The position numbers and the translations under genes are program-made. Positions 54,164 to 62,885 of a stretch of DNA of 64,000 nt are shown in pieces (position 1 is the first letter of the stretch; each line of letters starts with the position of its first letter). The DNA comes from Rhodopseudomonas sp. BAL398. GTDB taxonomy: Bacteria > Pseudomonadota > Alphaproteobacteria > Rhizobiales > Xanthobacteraceae. The notes under the pieces were generated by a model that was not told where the DNA came from, made no database searches, and was given only the letters and a program-made list of their open reading frames with translations. The stretch is taken from the NCBI RefSeq assembly GCF_033001325.1, contig NZ_CP133111.1, positions 2,728,001-2,792,000 on the forward strand, given 5' to 3'.

Positions 54164-54856
54164 ATGAACCAGACCAACCCGGCGCAGCCGCGCATGAAGA
54201 TCCACGACTGGCCGACCGGGCCCTATCCGGCCCGCGTGCGCATCGCCCTGGCCGAGAAAAACATGCGCTCGCGCGTCGAATTCGTGACGGTCGATCTGTG
54301 GAAAGGCGAGCACAAGCGGCCCGACTTCCTCGCCAAGAACTATTCGGGCACGCTGCCCGTGCTCGAGCTCGACGACGGCACCTTCATCGGCGAATGCACC
54401 GCCATTACCGAATATCTGGACGCGCTGGATGGCGCCCCCACCCTCACCGGCACGACGCCGCGCGACAAGGGCCTGATCCACATGATGAGCAAGCGCGCCG
54501 AGCTCGAACTGCTCGACGCCGTCAGCGTCTATTTCCACCACGCCACGCCGGGGCTCGGCCCCGATGTCGAGATCTATCAGAACCCCGAATGGGGCCTGCG
54601 GCAGCGCGACAAGGCCCTGAACGGCATGCGCTACTTCGATGGCGTTCTGCAAAGCCAGCGCTTCGTCGCCGGCGAGGCGTTCTCGATGGCCGACATCACC
54701 TTGGTCGGCGGGATGATCTTCGCCGGCCTGCTGAAACTGCCGGTGCCGGCGGATTGCGGCGCGCTGCAGGAATGGTACGCCCGCATGCAGCAACGCCCCA
54801 GCGTCAGGGACCGGGTGACGATGTCGGAGCCGGCGCGATGCCTTGACGGCGATTGA
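54164..54856 (+). CDS. Glutathione S-transferase family protein
   Basis: Thioredoxin-fold GST, 230 residues from ATG 54164. N-terminal domain: KIHDWPTGPYPARVRIALAEKNMRSRVEFVTVDLWKGEHKRPDFLAKNYSGTLPVLELDDGTFIGECTAITEYLD, with the cis-Pro (TLPVLE) and the E-x-TAI glutathione-binding turn. The C-terminal domain is helical (FVAGEAFSMADITLVGGMIFAGLL). An ATG at 54194 is an alternative start. Regulated presumably by the divergent TetR. Confidence 0.92.
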   Translation: MNQTNPAQPRMKIHDWPTGPYPARVRIALAEKNMRSRVEFVTVDLWKGEHKRPDFLAKNYSGTLPVLELDDGTFIGECTAITEYLDALDGAPTLTGTTPRDKGLIHMMSKRAELELLDAVSVYFHHATPGLGPDVEIYQNPEWGLRQRDKALNGMRYFDGVLQSQRFVAGEAFSMADITLVGGMIFAGLLKLPVPADCGALQEWYARMQQRPSVRDRVTMSEPARCLDGD

Positions 54857-54903
54857 CTGCCGTCCTATTCTAGCTAGATAATCTAGCCAGAAAGCTCCAC
54901 CCG

Positions 54904-55161
54904 ATGGCCGAGCGCAGTTGGTCGGTGCAGGACGCCAAGAACCGCTTCAGCGAGGTCGTCGAGGCCGCGCGGCGCAGCCCGCAAACCGTGACCAAGCACG
55001 GCAAGCCTGCCGTGGTCGTGGTCGACGTGGCCGAATACGAACGTCTGCAACATTTCGAACGCGCGACCGCGCCGTCCTTCGCCGACGTGCTGCTGGCGAT
55101 GCCGCAGGACGATGGCGAATTTTCCCGCGGCGACGTGCGCCTGCGCGATCTCGATCTGTGA
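54904..55161 (+). CDS. Phd/YefM-type antitoxin
   Basis: An 85-residue antitoxin with the Phd N-terminal DNA-binding fold (WSVQDAKNRFSEVVEAARRSPQTVTKHGKPAVVVVDVAEYERLQ) and a disordered acidic C-terminus that should neutralise the toxin. Its stop shares one base with the toxin start. A low-GC patch TATTCTAGCTAGATAATCTAG at about 54865-54885 lies just upstream and may be the operator. Confidence 0.9.
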   Translation: MAERSWSVQDAKNRFSEVVEAARRSPQTVTKHGKPAVVVVDVAEYERLQHFERATAPSFADVLLAMPQDDGEFSRGDVRLRDLDL

Positions 55162-55568
55162 TGTTTCTGATCGACACCGTCACGCTGTCCGAACTACGCA
55201 AGCGGCAACGCGACAAGCGGGTCGTGGCCTGGTTCGAGCGGCAGCGAACCGCCGACCTGTTCCTCAGCGTCATCAGCATCGGCGAAATCGAGCGCGGGAT
55301 CGCGCGGCAGCGCGCGACCGATCCGGACTTCGCACGCGCGCTCGCCGCCTGGCTGGACAAGGTCCTGACCGTCTATGGCGAGCGGATCGTCCCGTTCGAT
55401 CTACGGTCGGCCCGACGCTGGGGCACGCTGAGCGCCGCGCTCGGCAATGACAGCGCCGACCTGATGATCGCCGCCACCGCGCTGGAACATGGCCTGACCG
55501 TGGTGACGCGCAACGTCTCGGATTTTGCGCCGACCGGCGCTGCGGTCGTCGATCCGTTCAAGCCATAG
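55161..55568 (+). CDS. PIN-domain (VapC-like) toxin
   Basis: A 135-residue endoribonuclease of the PIN family, paired with the Phd-type antitoxin. The acidic active-site residues are in MFLIDTVTLSEL (Asp5, Glu11), VISIGEIERGI (Glu), and LGNDSADLMIAATALEHGLTVVTRNVSDF (Asp). Short, complete and in frame. The 3' end (FAPTGAAVVDPF) recurs as a fragment at 57601-57654. Confidence 0.92.
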   Translation: MFLIDTVTLSELRKRQRDKRVVAWFERQRTADLFLSVISIGEIERGIARQRATDPDFARALAAWLDKVLTVYGERIVPFDLRSARRWGTLSAALGNDSADLMIAATALEHGLTVVTRNVSDFAPTGAAVVDPFKP

Positions 55569-55569
55569 G

Positions 55570-55680
55570 GCGGGTTGGCCGGAGGCCTAACCCGCCGAAC
55601 AGTAGGGCTCGACGCAATCGCGGATGACGCTGCGCTTTCCCGCTCTACGGGCTTCACTCGCCCTACGCTTGCTTCGGACC
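55570..55680. repeat. Intergenic palindromic repeat (GGCGGGTT type) after the PIN toxin
   Basis: GGCGGGTT and AACCCGCC arms at 55570-55597 form a hairpin immediately after the toxin stop, followed by related GC-rich palindromic sequence to about 55680. The same arm words occur at 59648-59675. The rest of the gap to 55835 shows only the upstream region of the next gene. Confidence 0.65.
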
Positions 55681-55835
55681 AAGCTGGCCGTTCAGACGGG
55701 GATGACGCTGGTGAACGCCAGGTCGGCGTTTCGAGCCGCCCCTCCGCGGCCTCACAAACTCGTGACCTCTCTCCCGGGAATATCCGCTCTGCGGTGACGT
55801 CTCTCACAAGGATCCACCCACCTGAAGGAGAACAC

Positions 55836-56219
55836 ATGATCCGCACGCTCACACTCGCATCCGCTCTCGTGCTCGCCGCCACCGCGGCGTTCGCGCAGGC
55901 CGCAGCACCCGCTCACATCGCCGACACCGGCAAGGGCAAGGCGCTGGTCGACGCCAAGAATATGACTCTCTACACTTTCGACAAGGACACCGGCGGCAAG
56001 TCGGCCTGCAACGGCCCGTGCGCGACCAACTGGCCGCCGCTGATGGCCGCGGCGAGCGCGCAAGCCTCCGGCGACTGGTCCATCGTCGCCCGCGACGACG
56101 GCGCCAAGCAGTGGGCCTACAAGGGCAAGCCATTATATGCCTGGACCAAGGACACCAAGCCGGGCGACACCACCGGCGACGGCTTCCTCAACGGCGCCTG
56201 GCACATCGCCAAGCCCTGA
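55836..56219 (+). CDS. Small secreted protein of the lipoprotein_15 (repeat of unknown function) family
   Basis: A 127-residue exported protein: signal peptide MIRTLTLASALVLAATAAFAQA, then two repeat units with the signature ...GKALVDAKNMTLYTFDKDTGGKSACNGPCATNWPPL and ...GAKQWAYKGKPLYAWTKDTKPGDTTGDGFLNGAWHIAKP. Two cysteines (CNGPC) are in the first repeat. A GAAGGAG ribosome site precedes the ATG. It lies just before the ECF sigma gene, which suggests co-regulation. Function of the family is unknown; heme or cation binding has been suggested for relatives, which cannot be judged here. Confidence 0.88.
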   Translation: MIRTLTLASALVLAATAAFAQAAAPAHIADTGKGKALVDAKNMTLYTFDKDTGGKSACNGPCATNWPPLMAAASAQASGDWSIVARDDGAKQWAYKGKPLYAWTKDTKPGDTTGDGFLNGAWHIAKP

Positions 56220-56234
56220 TCCGACGAGACCGCT

Positions 56235-56744
56235 TTGGACGAGATCGCCGCCGAGATCGAGCCGCTGATTCCGAGCCTGCGCCGCTACGCGCGGGCGCTG
56301 CTGCACGATCGCGACGCCGCGGACGATCTCGTCCAGGCCACGCTGGAGCGGGCGCTGACGCGCTGGCGGTTGCGGCGGCCGGGCGGCGATTTGCGCGCCT
56401 GGCTGTTCACGATCGAACGCAATCTCTATCTCGACCAGCGCCGCCGCGCGATCCGTCGCGGCCACGCGGTCGAGATCGACGCACGCAGCCCGCTTGCCGA
56501 CGGCGCCGCCGGTCCCGAGCGCAACCTGATCGCCCGCGACGCGCTGGCGCGCCTCGACGATCTGCCGGAAGATCAGCGCTCGCTGCTGCTGCTGATCGGC
56601 GTGGAGGAATTGAGCTATGAGCAGGCCGCGCGGATTTTCGACGTGCCGGTCGGCACCATCATGTCGCGGCTCAGCCGCGCCCGCGAGGCGCTGCGCTCCA
56701 GCGTCGAGACCGGCCGGGCCACAGTGTTGAGGAGAGTGAAATGA
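56235..56744 (+). CDS. ECF-type RNA polymerase sigma factor
   Basis: A 169-residue sigma-70 family protein of the ECF group: sigma-2 region (PSLRRYARALLHDRDAADDLVQATLERALTRW, DLRAWLFTIERNLYLDQRRR) and sigma-4 region (LARLDDLPEDQRSLLLLIGVEELSYEQAARIFDVPVGTIMSRLSRAREALR). The only start in the right place is TTG 56235, which lacks a strong ribosome site, so the exact start is uncertain. It overlaps the anti-sigma gene by four bases (ATGA). Confidence 0.92.
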   Translation: MDEIAAEIEPLIPSLRRYARALLHDRDAADDLVQATLERALTRWRLRRPGGDLRAWLFTIERNLYLDQRRRAIRRGHAVEIDARSPLADGAAGPERNLIARDALARLDDLPEDQRSLLLLIGVEELSYEQAARIFDVPVGTIMSRLSRAREALRSSVETGRATVLRRVK

Positions 56745-57520
56745 CCCGTCGCCCCCTCAGCGACGACGATTTGCAGGCCTATGTGGACGGCCGGCTCGAT
56801 GCCGCGCGGCGCGCGGAGGTCGAGACCTATCTGGAGTCCGACACCGAGGCCGCCGATCGCATCGCCGGCCAGATCGCCGACCGCGACGATCTGCGCGCCC
56901 GGCTTGCGGCGGTCGGCGCCGAGCCGATCCCGGCGCGGCTGCGGATCACGCATCTGCGGGCGGCGCGCCGCGCCTGGTTCGGGCAGCGGCTCGGCGCAAT
57001 CGCGGCGGCGCTGGCTCTGCTGTTGATCGGCGGCGCCGGTGGCTGGCTCGCCTCCGAACGCTGGCACGGCGCGCCGGCCGTCGTCGCCGAGGCGCCGGTC
57101 GCCGACGCCGCGATCGCAGCGTGGCGGACTTACGCGGTCGAGGTCGCGCACCCGGTCGAGGTCTCGGCCGACCAGGAGACGCATCTGGTGCAATGGCTGT
57201 CGCGCCGGCTCGGCCGCCGCCTGACCGCGCCGAAGCTCGACGCGCTCGGGCTGAAGCTGATCGGCGGCCGGCTGCTGCCGGCGGCGGACAGCCCGGCGGC
57301 GCAATTCATGTACGAGGACGCGGACGGCCGCCGCGTAACCGTCTATGTGCGTCCGGGCGGAGACGCCGAGCCGAGCGCGTTCCGCTTCGAACGCGCCGGC
57401 AGCCTGTCGGCCTTCTCCTGGATCGACGCCAAACTGTCCTACGCCGTGGTCGCCCAGACCGACCGCGACCGCCTGCTCGGCGTCGCCCGCGCGATCTACC
57501 AGCAATACGAGGCGCTGTAG
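56741..57520 (+). CDS. Membrane-bound anti-sigma factor
   Basis: A 259-residue protein with an N-terminal anti-sigma-like domain (RPLSDDDLQAYVDGRLDAARRAEVETYLESDTEAADRI), one transmembrane helix at about residues 85-105 (LGAIAAALALLLIGGAGGWLA), and a C-terminal periplasmic domain. No HxxxCxxC zinc motif is present. Start codon overlaps the sigma stop. The pair, with the secreted protein upstream, looks like a small envelope-stress module. Confidence 0.9.
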   Translation: MTRRPLSDDDLQAYVDGRLDAARRAEVETYLESDTEAADRIAGQIADRDDLRARLAAVGAEPIPARLRITHLRAARRAWFGQRLGAIAAALALLLIGGAGGWLASERWHGAPAVVAEAPVADAAIAAWRTYAVEVAHPVEVSADQETHLVQWLSRRLGRRLTAPKLDALGLKLIGGRLLPAADSPAAQFMYEDADGRRVTVYVRPGGDAEPSAFRFERAGSLSAFSWIDAKLSYAVVAQTDRDRLLGVARAIYQQYEAL

Positions 57521-57550
57521 CGCGGGGCGCGAGATCGGTGGCAAGCGCAG

Positions 57551-57577
57551 CCCGGATGGAGCGCAGCGCAATCCGGG
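57551..57577. repeat. Short REP palindrome CCCGGAT-N13-ATCCGGG
   Basis: CCCGGAT (57551-57557) and ATCCGGG (57571-57577) flank GGAGCGCAGCGCA. It is the common GGAGCGCAGCGCAATCCGGG intergenic palindrome of proteobacteria, located 30 bp after the anti-sigma gene. Confidence 0.75.
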
Positions 57578-57600
57578 TCTTCGATTGAACGATGCAGCTC

Positions 57601-57654
57601 CCGGATTTCGTCCCCACCGGCGCCGCGGTCGTCGATCCGTTCAGCCAGCCGTAG
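57601..57654 (+). pseudogene. 3' relic of a PIN-domain toxin gene
   Basis: Seventeen codons and a stop read PDFVPTGAAVVDPFSQP, matching the C-terminus of the intact PIN toxin at 55161-55568 (DFAPTGAAVVDPFKP). Base identity is high (CGGTCGTCGATCCGTTCA in both). Nothing of the toxin body or an antitoxin precedes it, so it is a deletion remnant left between the anti-sigma gene and the next toxin module. Confidence 0.75.
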
Positions 57655-57689
57655 CAAGGCCCCATCTCACCCGGCGCTTGCGCGCCTTC

Positions 57690-57732
57690 GCGTCAATGAC
57701 TATTTTGCTATCATTGACTAATGGAGGCTGGC
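57690..57732. promoter_or_regulatory. Candidate operator upstream of the FitA-like antitoxin
   Basis: AT-rich patch with TGCTATCA at 57706-57713, the half-site word I recall for FitA-type antitoxins, and direct repeats ATGACTA / TTGACTA around it. A GGAGG ribosome site is at 57723-57727. Operator assignment is inferred; the second TGATAGCA half-site is not present in clean form. Confidence 0.45.
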
Positions 57733-57981
57733 ATGGCGGTGATGACGATCCGGAACATCGACGATGCCATCAAGAAACGGCTCCGCGTGCGCGCCGCCAT
57801 CAATGGGCGCTCGATGGAGGATGAGGCGCGCGACATTTTGCGTGCGGCGCTCTCGACCGATGCACCTCGCACACGCAATCTCGCGCAAGTCATCCACAAG
57901 CGTTTCGCGGCGCTCGGCGGGGTCGACCTGCCCGGCACGCGGCGCGAGGCGATCCGGCAGCCGCCGGATTTCGGCGAATGA
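57733..57981 (+). CDS. FitA-like ribbon-helix-helix antitoxin
   Basis: An 82-residue antitoxin with an N-terminal RHH fold, MTIRNIDDAIKKRLRVRAAINGRSMEDEARDILRAAL, and a C-terminal tail (GGVDLPGTRREAIRQPPDF) that should enter the toxin active site. ATG 57733 was chosen because GGAGG lies five bases upstream; ATG 57721 lies before that site. It overlaps the toxin by four bases. Confidence 0.92.
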   Translation: MAVMTIRNIDDAIKKRLRVRAAINGRSMEDEARDILRAALSTDAPRTRNLAQVIHKRFAALGGVDLPGTRREAIRQPPDFGE

Positions 57982-58406
57982 TCATTCTCGACAGCAATGT
58001 CATTTCCGAGTTGATGCGGCCCGCGCCGGATGCCGCCGTAATGGCGTGGATCGGTGAGCAACCGATTGCCGGCGTGTTCACCACGACGCTCACGCAGGCG
58101 GAGATTTTCTACGGCCTCGCCCTGCTGCCGGAAGGGCGCCGCCGGGACGAACTAACCGCCGCCGCGCGACCGATCTTCACGGTCGATCTGGCCGGTCGTG
58201 TGCTGCCGTTCGACACCGACGCCGCAGACGCCTATCCGGTCATCGCGGCGAGCCGGCGACAAAGCGGGCGACCGATCAGTCAGATCGACGCCCAGATCGC
58301 CGCCATCGTCCGTTCCCGCGGCGCCCGGCTGGCAACGCGCAACATCTCGGACTTCGCCGACTGCGGGATCACCGTCGTCGATCCGTGGGCGGGGACGTCT
58401 TCGTAG
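57978..58406 (+). CDS. FitB-like PIN-domain toxin
   Basis: A 142-residue PIN ribonuclease: MIILDSNVISELMRPAPD (Asp, Glu), TTLTQAEIFYGLALLPEGRRR (Glu), and RPISQIDAQIAAIVRSRGARLATRNISDFADCGITVVDPW (Asp). All acidic positions are kept, so it should be active. It forms a coupled pair with the RHH antitoxin (ATGA overlap). Only distantly like the other PIN toxin in this window. Confidence 0.93.
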   Translation: MIILDSNVISELMRPAPDAAVMAWIGEQPIAGVFTTTLTQAEIFYGLALLPEGRRRDELTAAARPIFTVDLAGRVLPFDTDAADAYPVIAASRRQSGRPISQIDAQIAAIVRSRGARLATRNISDFADCGITVVDPWAGTSS

Positions 58407-58463
58407 GCGGGGCAGCCGAAGGCGGCGTAAGCCGCCGAAAAGCGGGGCTTGTTTCGGCGCAAT

Positions 58464-58489
58464 GGCGGATTACGCTGAGCTAATCCGCC
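58464..58489. repeat. Palindromic repeat GGCGGATT-N10-AATCCGCC
   Basis: Perfect 8-bp arms around ACGCTGAGCT, followed by CTACGGGCTC, within a 96-bp GC-rich gap after the PIN toxin. A relative lies at about 59704-59729. It may serve as terminator-like structure for the toxin module. Confidence 0.7.
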
Positions 58490-58529
58490 CTACGGGCTCA
58501 GATTGGCCTTGGAAACTGGGAATTTCGTG

Positions 58530-59462
58530 ATGCCGAAAGATCAGTCGAATTCCCCTGCTCCTGGCTCTCTAGTTGAGAAGGTAAGCAAGTGGCTCGAAAC
58601 TGAAGGCTACCCCCTCGAATTTCGAGCCGCCAACGTCCTTTGGAGGAACGGCTTTCACTCCCGTCAAGGTGTCTATGTCCAAGAGGAAGATGGCAGGCCG
58701 AAGAGAGAAATAGACGTACTCGCAACAATGACGCATGAGTTGCGCGACGCTGGCCTTCTCCGCGTGGCCATGATCATTGAATGCAAGTGGTCCGGCGACA
58801 AGCCTTGGGTCGTATTTACTAGTCCAACGACAAGCCTTGGTCCTGCTGCGTGCGTCTCCCAAACTATCTCATCGCTCCTCGGAGAATCAATTATCTGGAT
58901 GGTAGCTGGCGATGAGCAACTCCATGACCTTCAAATCTTCTCGACGCCGGAGGAAGGTGGGTTTGGTGGGCGGCAGGCGTTCTGCAAAGGAAACGATCTT
59001 TTTTATTCGGCTGTTCAGGGCGCGATTGGGAATTGCAAGGCATACGTGGACGAATACGATCTACGACACAAGGAGGGGGCGATACCGCGGTTCGGGGTGC
59101 TGGCTTTTCCAGTCGTTCTCATTGAGGGAGAACTCATTCGCGCATACTACGATGCCGATGCGGATAATGTTCTGCTAGAGCCAGTGCCTTACGTTCGCTG
59201 TCACTGGAAAGGGTCCCCCCAATGGAACCATTTCGCCACATTAGACGTGGTTTCTATGAATGCGTTCCCAATTTTTGCAGAAAGGCGCGCTCAAGAATGC
59301 AAGTTGTTGCTCGACAAGTTGGCGGAGCCATTCCGTCAAATATTAAAGTTCAACGAAAGCGGGAATCCCGCCGATCTGATCGTGACCAAGGGCTCGAGGG
59401 GTGTAACGGGATTGCCAAGGCTGCTCCACAGAATCAAAGAATCGCAAAAAGTGAAACCTTGA
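58530..59462 (+). CDS. PD-(D/E)xK nuclease-like protein, probably acquired
   Basis: A 310-residue protein not assignable to a named family. Near the N-terminus it has a PD-(D/E)xK-type core: REIDVLATMTHEL (Asp62), then VAMIIECKWSGDKPWVVF with Glu84-x-Lys86, the arrangement of restriction-like and Mrr-like endonucleases. No helicase, methylase or membrane segment is visible. Base composition is markedly lower in GC than the neighbours and third codon positions are unlike theirs, which suggests horizontal transfer. ATG 58530 was used; an earlier TTG at 58503 is possible. A solitary defence nuclease or mobile-element remnant is the likeliest role. Confidence 0.75.
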   Translation: MPKDQSNSPAPGSLVEKVSKWLETEGYPLEFRAANVLWRNGFHSRQGVYVQEEDGRPKREIDVLATMTHELRDAGLLRVAMIIECKWSGDKPWVVFTSPTTSLGPAACVSQTISSLLGESIIWMVAGDEQLHDLQIFSTPEEGGFGGRQAFCKGNDLFYSAVQGAIGNCKAYVDEYDLRHKEGAIPRFGVLAFPVVLIEGELIRAYYDADADNVLLEPVPYVRCHWKGSPQWNHFATLDVVSMNAFPIFAERRAQECKLLLDKLAEPFRQILKFNESGNPADLIVTKGSRGVTGLPRLLHRIKESQKVKP

Positions 59463-59647
59463 ATTTACTCAAGGGGTCAAATTCAGCCTCAAGAGATTTC
59501 GCGATACTTCAGTGAACCTCACTGCTTCGGCGCGGCCGCACGCGGCAGCAGTGGCGTGCCGTAATAGGGGCCGGCGACGCGGGAGCGCAGGCCGAAGGTC
59601 GGCAATACCAGTTCGTCCACAGGATCGCGCATCTGAGCGGAGATCGG

Positions 59648-59733
59648 GGGGCGGGTTAGCCGAAGGCGCAACCCGCCGGATGCTGGGACGGCGCCTTCGG
59701 AGAGTGGATTACGCTGCGCTAATCCGCCCAACG
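59648..59733. repeat. Composite intergenic palindromes
   Basis: GGCGGGTT-N12-AACCCGCC is followed by GTGGATT-ACGCTGCGCT-AATCCGCC, combining the two arm types seen separately at 55570 and 58464. It lies within the 467-bp gene-free stretch 59463-59929, which otherwise holds only the terminator at 59814 and a short CGGGTCAAGCCCGGCGATGA repeat word near 59857. Confidence 0.7.
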
Positions 59734-59813
59734 TCCCAGCCCTATGTCACTACCCGCGCCCGGAATGATGGTCGGAGGCTGCGGTGTCCGTCGATCAGCT
59801 CCGCGCAGCAAAA

Positions 59814-59835
59814 AGCCCCGGATCGCTCCGGGGCT
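59814..59835. terminator. Bidirectional Rho-independent terminator downstream of ahcY
   Basis: AGCCCCGGATCGCTCCGGGGCT forms a perfect GC-rich stem. On the minus strand it is followed by TTTTGC, and on the plus strand by TCTTTGTT, so it can stop transcription in both directions. It lies about 95 bp after the ahcY stop and is the clearest intrinsic terminator in the window. Confidence 0.88.
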
Positions 59836-59929
59836 TCTTTGTTATCTGATGGATCGCCGGGTCAAGCCCGGCGATGACGGCATGAGCCGGTAGCAGCGCG
59901 CGCGGATGACTCCGCGCCGCCCTCCCCGA

Positions 59930-61360
<1,431 letters not shown>

Positions 61361-61434
61361 GTGTGTTTTCCTAACGGAGTAATTTCGGACAATTGATTAC
61401 GAAACGAAGTCGGACAGTTTATGGCCGCTGCACT

Positions 61435-61602
61435 TCTCCCTCCCCCTTGTGGGGAGGGTGGCCCGGCGGAGCGCAGCGAAGTCGGGTCGGGCTTGCCACG
61501 GGCGCGGTGCTTGCGGCACCCCCACCCCGGCCTCCGCTTCGCCGACGCTGCTGCGCATCGCCGGCGCCGCTCGGCCGACCCTCCCCGCAAGGGGGAGGGA
61601 GA
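61435..61602. repeat. Long inverted repeat in the metK-ahcY spacer
   Basis: Left arm TCTCCCTCCCCCTTG... and right arm ...CAAGGGGGAGGGAGA are near-exact inverted copies at the ends of a 168-bp element with a GC-rich centre. This kind of CTCCCTCCCCC repeat is dispersed in many Rhizobiales genomes. The spacer (61361-61631) shows no recognisable SAH or SAM riboswitch. Confidence 0.8.
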
Positions 61603-61631
61603 ATTCGGCCGCCGCGTGGAACAAGTCTTCT

Positions 61632-62828
<1,197 letters not shown>

Positions 62829-62885
62829 CAACTACCCCTTTGCACCGGAACCCGGCGGCATGTCATGAAAATTGTCCCTGAGAAG

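Noticed and set aside
61361-61631. SAH or SAM riboswitch upstream of ahcY or metK
   Set aside because: The spacer holds a dispersed inverted repeat and the 57-bp metK leader is too short and lacks a pattern I can match to a known class.
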